From Iris pallida (taxonomy: Eukaryota; Streptophyta; Magnoliopsida; Asparagales; Iridaceae), in NCBI GenBank assembly GCA_029216955.1, contig JANAVB010044017.1, positions 1,147,385 to 1,211,384 on the forward strand: 64,000 bases of DNA, in the 5' to 3' direction. The position numbers and the translations under genes are program-made. Below the pieces are notes generated by a model. That model made no database searches, was not told the DNA's origin, and was given only the letters and a program-made list of their open reading frames with translations. This document shows positions 49,496 through 59,674 of the stretch, piece after piece. The first letter of the stretch is position 1, and each line of letters begins with the position of its first letter.

Positions 49496-49639
49496 GAGCC
49501 ACGTACTCGAGGGTTTCGCTGACCGTCAAGGAAGAAGCTGCCGTCAAGGAAGAAGCCAACATCTATCAAGGAAAAAAGCCAAGCCAAGCCATCATTATTT
49601 CAAGACTCTGAAGAAGCCTGCTCCTACTACAGTATATTT

Positions 49640-50565
49640 AGAGTCTATAATGAGTCTTAGGAATCATTGTAAACACAAGAAATAGATGGCACAATCGAAA
49701 GCTAGGGTAAAAAATAACCCAGGACAATCTTCGAAATCCTGACGGATAATCCGGCGGATCTCCGCGAAAATCCGACGGAAGATCCGAATGGTCTCACAGA
49801 ATACCTTCTGTGAGTGTTCGGATTATTCGGCAGAAAACTGCAAAATTTTGGCGAATTTTCCGCCATATGACCATTTGCATCCCAACGGTCGAATTTTACG
49901 AATGATTGATCCCAACGGCTCTATTTATAGTCGTTGGACTATACAGGCGGATGATCCGGCATATTTCCGCAGAAATCCGACGGATGATCCGGCAGCCTGT
50001 GAAAGTTGTATTATTGCACTTTCCTTTGCTTTGGTTATAAATAGCCTTGAACTCCTTCATTCAAGGTTGATGCTTTGAGCCTAAAAATTTCTAAACCACC
50101 AAAGCCTATCCACAAATAACTCTACAAAGCTTTCATTTGCCATCCACAAATTATGTTAGAGTTATTGAGTTGTAAAGTAAGATCTTCATCTTATTATATA
50201 AGGAGATCTAAACCTATTGTGAAAGGTTGAAGTTGGAGAGTCTGTATCCAAACTCTCGGTTGAAGTTGGAGAGTCTTCGTATCCAAACTCTCGGTTGAAG
50301 TCGGAGAGGCCTTCAGATTAAAGCTCTCGTGTAAGAAGTTGGCGAGTTCTTCGGATCCAAACTCGTGTGTAACTATTTACTCAAATAGTAGATTAAAGTC
50401 GGAGAGAGTTCCGGGACTGGAGTGCCTCTTGGGAGGATACCAGGATATATCGTGTGTCGGTATTGTTATTGATTCTTCTCTTGCACTTATATTTTTAAAT
50501 TGCCCATTAGCTTGTGCTAAGTGCTTGATTAGCTAGCTTGACCCTATTCACCCCCCCTCTAGGGT
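49640..50565 (+). mobile_element. copia-type LTR, possibly solo
   Basis: Plus-strand TATA (GTTATAAATAGCC, about 50033-50045), then a U5-like part with 36-bp repeats, ending CTATTCACCCCCCCTCTAGG and TTCCTACA. The C7TCTAGG tail is a common feature at the 3' edge of some plant copia LTR/leader regions. Upstream, CCGGCGGATCTCCGCGAAAA and variants (GACGGATAATCCGGCGG, GACGGATGATCCGGCAG) form a degenerate palindromic cluster at 49740-50000. No gag or pol follows. The left border is uncertain. Confidence 0.55.
50226..50345. repeat. ~36-bp tandem repeats in the U5-like part
   Basis: GTTGAAGTTGGAGAGTCT...ATCCAAACTCTCG starts at about 50226, 50262 and 50295, with a fourth diverged unit (AGTTGGCGAGTTCTTCGGAT) at 50337. 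Confidence 0.88.
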
Positions 50566-50574
50566 TCCTACAGC

Positions 50575-50830
50575 TTAATGAGCCTGAAATAAAGTTGAGC
50601 GAGCTTGATTTTGAGCTTATCAAGCTTGTTTATCAAGCTTGCTTATCAAGCCAAGCTCGAGCTCAAACTAAACCAAGCTCAAGCTTAATGCAAACAAGCT
50701 CGAGCCAAGCTCAAGCTCTAAAATAAAATTTTTATCAAGCTCGAGCTTGAGCTCAATTAATTCTAGCCAAGCCAAGCTCAAGCTTACAAAATCTTGGCTC
50801 GACTTGGCTCGTTTGCAGCCCTAGTTGATA
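50575..50830. repeat. AAGCTCGAGC-rich repeat, TIR-like right end
   Basis: Dense overlapping palindromic words (CAAGCTTG, AAGCTCGAGCTTG, GAGCTC). The right end CGTTTGCAGCCCTAG, read in reverse CTAGGGCTGCAAACG, resembles the terminus of abundant plant hAT-like non-autonomous elements as I remember them. No convincing left terminus or 8-bp duplication is seen. Confidence 0.55.
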
Positions 50831-51999
50831 GGGTATTCGATACCGTATCATATTTGAGTCATGAAACTAAGGGTTTACTACAGCCAGATGTACACTAGCG
50901 AGGCATAAATTCTCGGTAAAGTGACTTCATATATACATATGATTTTCGAATATTATAGAGACTATGTTCTTTTTGGCATATAACTATTGAATTCATGGTT
51001 TGTAATTTTGTGCATTCACTTAAAATGCTGATTTAGTCTTTATCCTTTCTTTTTCTTATCTTTTATTTTCATAATCATCATTTGTCTTACTAGTAAGATT
51101 TTAAACCTATTTATGAATTCTTTCCACTAGATTCATAATCATACCTAGATTATGATTCTATGATCATGCCTAAATGATTTCAGTTTGGATCATCTTTAAC
51201 GACTTTTTGATCGCAACTCGACTATTTTGATTATATTCGATATTGTCAATTCGTATATTTTTCTAGACTTTCATTCTGTAATCGTGCCTAAACAATTTTT
51301 TTTAAATAGTTAATCTAGTTAATCGTGCCAAACAAATTAGAATTTTGATCGTTCCTAAACGATTTTGATCGTGACTAAACTATTTGACAATAATTATAAT
51401 CATGCATATACTTCAACTCAATTATTGTTAATGTTTATATTTTTATTCCATTATGATCATGACTATTTTGATCTTGTTCATGTTCATGCCAACTTTTAAT
51501 TTTGATCATGCTTGGATGACTTGCATGATTAGCCTTGGTAATTTAAGTCCTGTTAGACTTTGTCTAAACTTTGGATCATCGATCATGCTTACATAATTTC
51601 AATCAGTGGTTAATCGTGCCTAAAGACTTTTCTCGTTTAACTAATCCTAGTTTGGTTCTATCCTTAAGCGTGCTTAGATTTGAACCTTGACTAGATCCTT
51701 GACCATATAATTTGGTCGTACTTTGATTGTGCCTAAATAATCAATCGTGCTAAAACGAATTCCTTGATCATCTGTAAACAAAATTTAATCAATCATTTTG
51801 AATATTCTGGATCGTGCCAATTCACATTTTCCTAAAACTGAATTCGCTGACCAATTTGTTCATGAATCATATCATCATCTGGATTATATTATTTGTCGTA
51901 CGTATTGGTTGAAATTTTGCTTCTTGAGTACATTCTTAGTCGTACCAAATTGTGCCCTTTGAAATTTCGAGGACAAAATTTTTCTAAGGTGGGTAGATT
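50831..51999 (+). other. 3' internal end of a Tekay/LARD-like element
   Basis: Non-coding, A+T-rich, ending TTTCGAGGACAAAATTTTTC then TAAGGTGGGTAGAT directly before an LTR start, like the LARD at 40655-40686. 51100-51860 is filled with degenerate copies of GATCGTGCCTAAACGATTTT (for example near 51162, 51283, 51330, 51352, 51370, 51616 and 51732). Confidence 0.65.
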
Positions 52000-52177
52000 T
52001 GTAACCCCTCTTTCCAAATTTTCAAAAAATTTATTTTTATTTATTTTAGTTATCGTGCTTAAAAGTAATTTCGTCGATACTTTGTGAATAATATTTTATG
52101 ATTAATTCTTTTAATCAAAAACTAATTTTTAAATTAAATATTATGGGAAATGCTATTTTTTGTTTATTTTAATTTTA

Positions 52178-52219
<42 letters not shown>

Positions 52220-53319
52220 TAAATTTGGTGATAAAAAATATTTATGTTTGAGAAAATAATTATAATGGAAAAAATATTTACTAGTTTATTTTTTTTTATA
52301 AAAATGTACTCCTAGAAATATTTGATCTAATGTTATCATTTATTTTATTTTTGATTTATTACAATAAGATTGAATATTATTTTTTTAATAATTATTTTGA
52401 TCAATTACTAGATTAGATTTGATCAATCTATGATGAATGTTTATGGTAAAGAATTTCTAAATTAATTTATAGAAATATACTTCATTTTATTTTGATGGAA
52501 CTGACTATCATTAAAATTAAATTTTTTGAATTTATAAAATATTGTTTGAATTATATTGATAATATTAATTATTATTAAAGTTATTTTTTTATCAAATATT
52601 ATATTTTGCTTTGATTTAATCTTACTAATAAAATATATATTTATTTGATAATTATAGGAAAATATTTTACCAATTGTTTGATAATTATAATAATATATTT
52701 GTAGAATTAATTGGTTTATCACTATCATTTATTTTAAAGATTTGATTCTTATAGAATCATTTTCAATTAATCATTAAATATTATTTTAAGTTATTGTAGT
52801 AATTAATTATTTAATTTAGTTTGAATGATTTAAATTGTTTGATAATATCAAATTTATATTTAAATATTTACGATAATCAATTATTTAGTTTTGGATTTAA
52901 TTTATATGATTTAGATGCTAGTTTAAATTATTATCGTATCACAATTAGAATGATTCGTATTTAAATTCTATTTGACTTAAATTAAATTTAGGCAACGATT
53001 TATCTATTAAATTTTAAATTATTGGATAATATTGAGAAGTAATTTAAATTACTATTTTTGATCTTTTATATGATTATGATTAGATTTATTTGAATTTGAA
53101 TCTTTATTTAAATTAAATTAAAGGGGAGAAGTTTATCCATGGAAAAATCCTAATTATTATCTAATTAGGAGTTCAACTCCTATTTAAGGAGGCTTTCCTT
53201 TGTTTTCCTCCGATCTTCTCAAACAGCCATTCACCATCAACCACATGTGTTGCGTACCGTGTCTATGATCGTGTCCGTGTCAACCTTTCCATTATATTAG
53301 TTTCTTTACAATATAAAAT

Positions 53320-54240
53320 ATTTTTCGTGTCCGACAATGCTGGACACATCCATCTATCGCCACTACGACAAGCCGACGCACCCCTGGCCATCCGCCGTGC
53401 CCAAAATCCGCAGGCACTTCCACCAAACTCCAAAACCACCACTGGCGCCACCTGCGCCTGTCAGTCATCGACCCCTTCCCGTCAAGCCCTCCTGCCGCAT
53501 CTCCATCCACCACCTACAAATACCATCACCTTCATTACCACACAGAAAATCACCTCCGGCTAGCCCTTCTACCAAGGCGCAACCCTGTCCAGGCCGTTCA
53601 CCAATAAAATTGCCACCGACACCACCATAGCACCTCCGACATCATCTACCCAACTTTTTCCATCCACCGTCACTGACCACTGTTGCTTCCCCAACATCAT
53701 CAACCGCCACCATCGCCAACCACCTTTCTCTAAACACCACTACCTCATCGTCAAAAATCCGACCCCACCACCTGATGAAAAATAAAAGGAAGCCAAAAAC
53801 CCTTACCAACCCCCAGCAACACCGATCGGCCCTACGTAGCCGCCGTACCGTCTCCGGCATCCCGACAACTCAACCGCATTTGTCCGGCGACCTCAAGCCC
53901 TCTCCACCCCTAAACATCGCAGGAACCGCATGCCGTCCGCGCCCTCCTCCACCTCTCCACTATGAGCCCGCTCGCCACCGATGAGGCCCCCTACCTGATC
54001 TCATAAATAACGTGCCCAGATGGTGCCCCCATCGGAGACGGGGCATGCTGACACCGCCCTGCCGCCTGATAACCATGGCCGCGTTCCCGAGAACCTTGAA
54101 CTACATGCCACCCTGCCACCGTGTCGGCTCCGGTGAGCCTCCGTCAGACTCATCGTCGGCCGTGTCGACGACCTTTCTAGCCGTGCTCAATTTCGCCCAG
54201 CGCTACGCGCTACAGCCACTCGGTGCGCTCTCGACCCTTC
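53320..54240 (+). other. G+C-rich, Pro/His/Arg-coding stretch of the giant LTR
   Basis: C-rich sequence with long open frames on the plus strand (53337-53630, 53775-53984, 54012-54344) rich in Pro, His and Arg. It matches the position and style of 35110-35630 and 41370-41860 in the LARD LTRs. No domain is recognised; probably R-U5 leader rather than a protein gene. Confidence 0.5.
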
Positions 54241-54343
54241 TTCTTCCACTCTATTTCTTTTCTCAAATGTTTCCTCTCTCTCTTTACATTTATTTCTTCT
54301 TTCCAAAGAATGGAAAGAAACAACATGTTATTATTATCATTTA

Positions 54344-54365
54344 GGTTTTTTCTAAGGGCACTACC
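54344..54365 (+). repeat. left terminal inverted repeat
   Basis: GGTTTTTTCTAAGGGCACTA(CC), 21 of 22 positions matching the right end. Confidence 0.9.
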
Positions 54366-54630
54366 AAAATTGCTTGGGGGCATCACTTACTTGGGGGCAG
54401 CCGAAGAAGGTAGAGAATTTGCTAGGGGGCATCCAAAATTTGCTAGGGGCAGCCCAACCCCCCAAACCCTTCATTTCATTTCATTTGTCATTCTATACTC
54501 TCTCTCCTCAAGAAGAAAAAAAGAGCTCTCTCCCTCTCCCTCTCCTAAAACCCCAATTTCTTCTTCTCCACCACTCCACTCCCAATTCCTCCACCAAGAT
54601 TTCTTACACAACCTTTGTAGATTCGAAAAG

Positions 54631-55359
54631 ATGACACGCAAGTCAAAGAAACCAGAATCTAGGTACGTTCTTCCCTAATTTCTTCGAGAATTTTGTACAT
54701 TCTATTCAAAACCCTAGAATATTTTTAATTCTTGAAAAAGTTTTGATAAAATAGGTTTAGAATCTCTTTATGGTTCTCTTTCCTAATTTTCGAACACAAG
54801 AAACCCACATTTATGTTGAAACCCTAACCCTAGAACACGATAAACTAGCATCTCATTTTGGCAGTTCGAGTATCATAATAGTAGGACTGCCAGGCATGTG
54901 GCAGTCCTAATATAAATCAGGACTGCCACAGTCCTGGCAGTACAATTGTGAAAGAGGACTGCCAGGACTATGGCAGTCCTGATTTACATTAGGACAGCCA
55001 CATGCCTGGCAGTCCTAATGTAATGACATATGGGGGTGGATAACTGCATGATGCTCATATGCGTGGGGTAACTGCATGTCCTATTTCTGTTTCTATTATT
55101 TAATAACTGTATGTTGTCATGCAGTCCACCGGCCGCCAACGAAAGAATACGACCCACCGCGTCAAAGCGGAAGGAACGTACGGGATGTCCTCACGAGCAT
55201 CCGATAACAATTTTCAAACCAGTACCCGAAGCTCAGAGAGGTTGCCAAAGTGACACTAGTGTCGCGATCGCCAACAAGCTTGATCGTATCAACGACGTGG
55301 TCGACTTCCCCTTCATGAACAATAGGGAGTCTCGTTCAAAGGCCCGACATGACATATAG
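54631..55359 (+). CDS. small two-exon ORF (88 residues), function unknown
   Basis: Exon 1 54631-54662 (ATG, MTRKSKKPES), donor AG|GTACGT, intron 54663-55124, acceptor CATGCAG, exon 2 55125-55359, stop TAG. The junction rebuilds a Ser codon in frame. The product is basic at the N-terminus (KRKERTG near residue 26) and ends in a part with KLDRINDVVDFPFMNNRESR. Exon 2 has balanced, less A+T-rich codons than the surroundings, which supports coding. I know no family. The intron contains the 139-bp hairpin at 54881-55019. A pyrimidine-rich stretch (54490-54600) precedes the ATG. It could be a captured host gene fragment or an accessory transposon gene. Splicing is predicted, not proven. Confidence 0.45.
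54881..55019. repeat. hairpin 1 (arms ~60 bp, loop ~14)
   Basis: Four GGACTGCCA...TGGCAGTCC palindromes arranged as a larger palindrome; the arms differ at only a few positions. It lies within the predicted intron of the 54631 ORF. Confidence 0.92.
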
Positions 55360-55639
55360 TTGGATCTGGATATTTTTCTTATTTCAAACTTAAGTTAGAT
55401 GTGGAATAGTTATGTACTTGTTTGAAACTTAATTTGGATGTGGAATTTTTGAAACTTAAGTAGTTGTGATGAATTATTGTAGTTGTGATGAATTATTGGG
55501 ATGAATTATTGTAGTTGGATTATTGTGATGAATTATTGTGATGAATCTTAAGTTGGATGTGGAATATTTATGTAGTTGTGATGAATTATTGTTGTTTATG
55601 TACTTGTGATAAATTATTGTTTTTTATGTACAGAGTATC

Positions 55640-55797
55640 AGTATCAGGACTGCCACCCAGTTGGTGTAGGACTGCCAGGATGCTAGCAGTCCTGACTGAA
55701 ACTTGCTGCAACAGCAAGTTTGAGTTAGGACTGCCAGCACCCTGGCAGTCCTACTTCAGTATAGGACTGCCTGGGGGTGGCAGTCCTACTTATCAAA
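55640..55797. repeat. hairpin 2 (arms ~60-75 bp, 3-nt loop)
   Basis: Centre AAACTTGCTG-CAA-CAGCAAGTTT at about 55700-55720; both arms carry two GGACTGCCA/TGGCAGTCC units. The left arm lacks ~15 bp. Confidence 0.9.
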
Positions 55798-55840
55798 CTC
55801 TGTGAGGAGCTCCTCAACTGAAAACTCTTTCGCAGAGTAT

Positions 55841-56011
55841 GATAAGTAGGACTGCCAGTCCCATGGCAGTCCTACACTAAAGTAGGACTGCCAGGGTACT
55901 GGCAATCATGACGGAAACTTGCTGCAACAGTAAATTTGAGTTAGGACTGCCAGCACCCTGGCAGTCCTACTTCTGTATAGGACTGCCAAGGGGGTGGCAG
56001 TCCTACTTATC
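55841..56011. repeat. hairpin 3 (arms ~84 bp, 3-nt loop)
   Basis: From GATAAGTAGGACTGCCA to TGGCAGTCCTACTTATC around the centre at 55925. The best-preserved fold-back of the series. Hairpins 2 and 3 also pair with each other through ACTTATC-AACTCTG / CAGAGTATGATAAGT. Confidence 0.92.
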
Positions 56012-56021
56012 AACTAAAAAC

Positions 56022-56112
56022 TCTTAATTTAGCACGAAGAATGGCCATTCTCCGTATAATTTAGCATGGAGAATGGCCATTCTCCGTGTAATTTGGCACG
56101 GAGAATGGCTAT
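56022..56112. repeat. GGAGAATGGCCATTCTCC palindrome cluster, left
   Basis: Three units: GAAGAATGGCCATTCTCCG, GGAGAATGGCCATTCTCCGT, GGAGAATGGCTA, each with TTTAGCAC-like flanks. Confidence 0.9.
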
Positions 56113-56125
56113 CTGATCCAGTATC

Positions 56126-56222
56126 AGGACTGCTACCCCCTAGCAGTCCTACATTGAATTAGGACTGCCAGCACCCTGGCAGTCCTAATTTAATGTAGGA
56201 CTGCCAGGGGGTGGCAGTCCTA
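56126..56222. repeat. hairpin 4 (arms ~47 bp)
   Basis: Three GGACTGCCA/TGGCAGTCC units symmetric about GCCAGCACCCTGGC at 56167-56180. Confidence 0.9.
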
Positions 56223-56236
56223 TTTGTAAGTCTCTA

Positions 56237-58784
56237 TGTAATGCCTGTGGTTCGTATTACATATTTCTGGAATACGTGTACGTATTTATTCTTGTATTTC
56301 ATGATTTTCTTGCTTAATTTCCTCCCTGGACTTTGTTTATTCTTGGTTTGGGTTGGCTTGGTTCGGTTTGGGATTGCTCTTGGTTCATCATGAACCAAGG
56401 GGTGAACCCCCTACCTACCACCACCACTACCATTTATTAACCCTTCTCCTTTCTCTCTCTTCATTTATCATCTTCTCCACCATTACTTCCTTACCTACCA
56501 AAGAGAGGGAGAGAGAGGTCTAGGCAAGTGCAACTTGCTTCCACAAGAGAGTCCATTTTTTATTGTTCTATTAGCTTCTCCTCATGTTTCTAAGACACAT
56601 TAGAACTTATCATTTTCCATTTTGAGGCTTTAATTTTTGTAGATCTAGAAATTAGTTATTTTTAGATTTTGGTGGTTTTGATCTATCAAACTTCTTTGTT
56701 TTCAAGTTTTGATGGTTCCATGTTGTAGAGAATTTTATTCTACCCAATTTTGACCTTTGAAAAGTTGGATTTGGACTTATTTTGACCAAGTTATGGACAT
56801 TTGAAGCTTTGGGTTCAAACCATGGAGTTCTTGCTGATTTGGAGAAGACAGTGAGCAGTGTGTGCGAGCTTTTTAGCTTACGCCACTGAGTTGCATGCGC
56901 TCTTTAGCGTAGCACAGTCTGACTCATACGCTGTCTTGATGAGGAGTCGTATGGAGTACATACGCTGCCTTGATGAGGAGTCGTATGGAGTACATATGCT
57001 GCCTTGAAGAGGAGTCGTATAGAGTACATACGCTGCCTTTTGGAGACGTATGTCTTGCATACGCTGACTTGAGCGTAGCCTGACTTGAGCGTAGCTTGAC
57101 TTGAGCGCAGTCTGACTCAGGCGCAACCTGATGTTTAGACGCAACTGGACCTGACCCTACTTACCCTGGATCTTCTATAGCCCTGTATATTGATATTTTA
57201 TTAGATATTTAACGTCCATTTTATATCCTTACGCCTTTTGTCCTGAACTTGATAATCACGAATTTACTTGATATGTTTGGAATTGATAATTGAGCATGAC
57301 GTGATAGTGACCCGTAGTGGTGCACTCCTGACATAATAACCTGACATGACCTGATAGTGGCCCGTCGTGGCGCACTCCTGACAAGTACACTTGGCATGAT
57401 AACCTGACATGATTTTCTTAATAGCTGTTGCGATGGCTACCTGACACGACATGACCTGTATAATTAATCTGGACACCGTGGGCGATTGTGCTTGTACAAA
57501 TAATCCAGTCCTGTCTTGCATCATGTCTAGGAGGGGACTCCTGAGTACCACGGTCAGGAGTACCTACTAAAATGGACTAAGGCTAATAACTAGATTAATA
57601 CATTAGTCATGACGAGATTTCCCAGCTACAGGCAATCCCGTTACCTGGGCAAGCCTTGGGATCTGTAGCCTGACGTCGAGTAGGGCACATTTCCAGCACA
57701 CTGTCATATGTTGCTCCCTTCAAGCAACCTAAGGGTACATTCGTTTCCTGGACGATGTACCCACCTGAATTCAACTCTAATCTTTTAACCCGGGTAATCT
57801 GGATGGTCTGCAGGGCTTGTGGCTGTGGAATAATCTTACTGCATCTTGTTAGTAATTAGGCTTGTGACAACCCTAGTTAGTTAAAGTATCAAGCCGTAAT
57901 TCTTGCTTGGCCGTGAAGTGATTGGACGGTGTCTAACCAGTCTAGTCTTGCCATGATCCTGTTCCAGATTATTGAATGACCAGAATGCTTGTATTTATTT
58001 TACCGATAAATGGTGAGAATTCCAAGTTCTGTTCAGACGAAGGGTTACAACCCCGGTCCTTGTTTGGTTTACGGGTTATAACCTGGTTATCTGAATAGTT
58101 CCATGGTTATCTCGTCGTATATCATCCTGGTGTATTTTCTTTATTTCCAGTTCTTACTTATATTTATATCTTGTGTTGATTGCTGGTTTTAGTTCCTAAG
58201 TGAAGCTTCCTTTGTGGCACTTGCTCTTTCTGGGGTTTAACCCAGCTGGTTTTGTGTGGCCAGATTTCGGAGCAGCTCCAGAGGATCTATCGACCTTCCA
58301 GCCAGATGGTGGCCACTAGACGGAACCCTGGCAACGAGTGGGTTATTTTTGGCTCTCCCACTTTATTGTAAAAAATATTCTTTTGAGGCGTTTAGCCGAC
58401 GAGCACCTGTTTAGCTCGATTGCACTTACTTACTGTCTGCCTACGGGCTGTAACATGATTAACAGATCCTAGGGTTGATCATGTATGACTAAACTCTTGC
58501 TAGTCCTGACATTTTGTAACGACTAGCTTTATGATCAACTGAATATGTAATGTTTGGGATGCCTTACTATTGTATATTTGATGATCATACATCTTGTGAC
58601 TTTTACTTACTTGCTTGTGATTGAGACACTAGGCTTGTTCATGACCTTAAGAGACTGTTGGCTTGTAGATAAACCCTCATGTATCTAGACAGCCGTGACC
58701 GTATAGCGAGATGGATTCCATTTCATATACGTAGCTGGCTATGTCTGCCCCCGCTCTCCAGTATTCTGGTTCTGGGGCGTGACA
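56237..58784 (+). mobile_element. 2.55-kb solo LTR nested in the TIR transposon
   Basis: Begins TGTAATGCCTG and ends GGGGCGTGACA. Flanks CTCTA (56232-56236) and CTCTG (58785-58789) form a 5-bp duplication with one mismatch. No PBS, tract or pol. The end GGGGCGTGACA is like the Tekay LTR end at 14312. 56880-57130 has tandem GAGGAGTCGTATGGAGTACA units (about 56940, 56980, 57011); 57290-57440 has repeated ACCTGACATGA and GGCGCACTCCTGAC words. Confidence 0.75.
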
Positions 58785-58789
58785 CTCTG

Positions 58790-58920
58790 TAATTTAGCAC
58801 GGAGAATGGTCATTCTCTCCGTGTAAATTAACACGAATAATGGTCATTCACCTACGTTTTAACACTGGGAATAACCATTCTCCGTGTAAATTAAGACGGA
58901 GAATGGTCATTCTGGTGCAT
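58790..58920. repeat. GGAGAATGG(C/T)CATTCTCC palindrome cluster, right
   Basis: Continuation, beyond the solo LTR, of the cluster at 56022: AGCACGGAGAATGGTCATTC, CGAATAATGGTCATTC, GGGAATAACCATTCTCCGTG, GACGGAGAATGGTCATTC. Confidence 0.88.
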
Positions 58921-59162
58921 TTTATGGTTAGTTGAAACTTTGGAGGGCTATAACTTTTGACTGGAAGGTCGAAACGAGGCCCGGTTTATCGCAAAATAAG
59001 CGTATCTTTGAGGAGCCTGAGATTAACCGCTTCACCGTTAGACAGCCTTCCGAAATTTTAGAATCGCAAAAAAAAATGATGTTTGGACCTCCATTTTCGT
59101 TTTAGCACGTTTTGTCGAAATTTTAGAATCGCAAACAAATATTAATTCAATGACTTACAAAT

Positions 59163-59290
59163 AGGACTGCCAGGGTGCTGACAGTCCTAATTGATACTTG
59201 TTGTAACAACAAGTTTCAATTAGGACTGCCAGCACCCTGCTAGTCCTAGTTCAATGTAGGACTGTCAGGGGGGTGGCAGTCCTAATACTG
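59163..59290. repeat. hairpin 5 and an adjacent palindrome
   Basis: Arms of ~43 bp around TTGTTGTAACAACAA (about 59208-59222), then another GGACTGTCA...TGGCAGTCC unit to 59284. A further unit lies at 59384-59409. Confidence 0.88.
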
Positions 59291-59419
59291 GATCAGATAG
59301 TCATTCTCTGTACTAAATTACACGAAGAATGACAAGTTTCAATTAGAGAGTTTCAAAACTCTCATCATAGAGACTTACAAATAGGACTGTCAGGGGGGTG
59401 GCAGTCCAGATACTGGTGG

Positions 59420-59555
59420 ACATATATAACACAGATAGCACACACGTAAACACATATAACACAGATAGCACACAGGTAGACACATGTAACTCAGATAGCA
59501 CATAGGTAGACACATATAACACAGATAGCACACATGTAAACACATATAACATACT
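59420..59555. repeat. 30-bp tandem array, four units
   Basis: ACACAGATAGCACACAGGTAG-type units start at 59429, 59459, 59489 and 59519. The minus strand would encode a 10-residue repeat (VLSVLYVSTC), probably by chance. Confidence 0.93.
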
Positions 59556-59674
59556 GAACTTCATATTTTACTGTATACAAAATTTACTCCATATAGATTA
59601 GTGGACTTCATATTTCACTGTATACAAAAGTGGTCCTCCATATACAAAATGTCAAACTGTAAATATATCCATAC

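Larger units (their letters stand above)
43989..49500 (-). mobile_element. second Tat-like gypsy element, heavily rearranged
   Basis: LTR-like 43989-45008, tandem array, another LTR-like piece, a motif array, gag remnant (47100-48650) and a 333-bp LTR segment (49163-49495) in this order. The LTR start matches 7506-7770 and gag matches 4686-6250. No protease, RT or integrase is present: gag is followed on the minus strand by non-coding repeats. Whether it is one element with an internal deletion or several pieces is unclear. Confidence 0.6.

Noticed and set aside
43989..49500. Simple LTR pair for the second Tat-like element
   Set aside because: Only 333 bp are shared between the two ends and the right copy lacks the R-U5 part; a clean pair cannot be defined.
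59420..59555. Secreted or structural protein with 10-residue repeats on the minus strand
   Set aside because: It is a direct translation of a 30-bp tandem array (30 is divisible by three) without start context or flanking coding signal.
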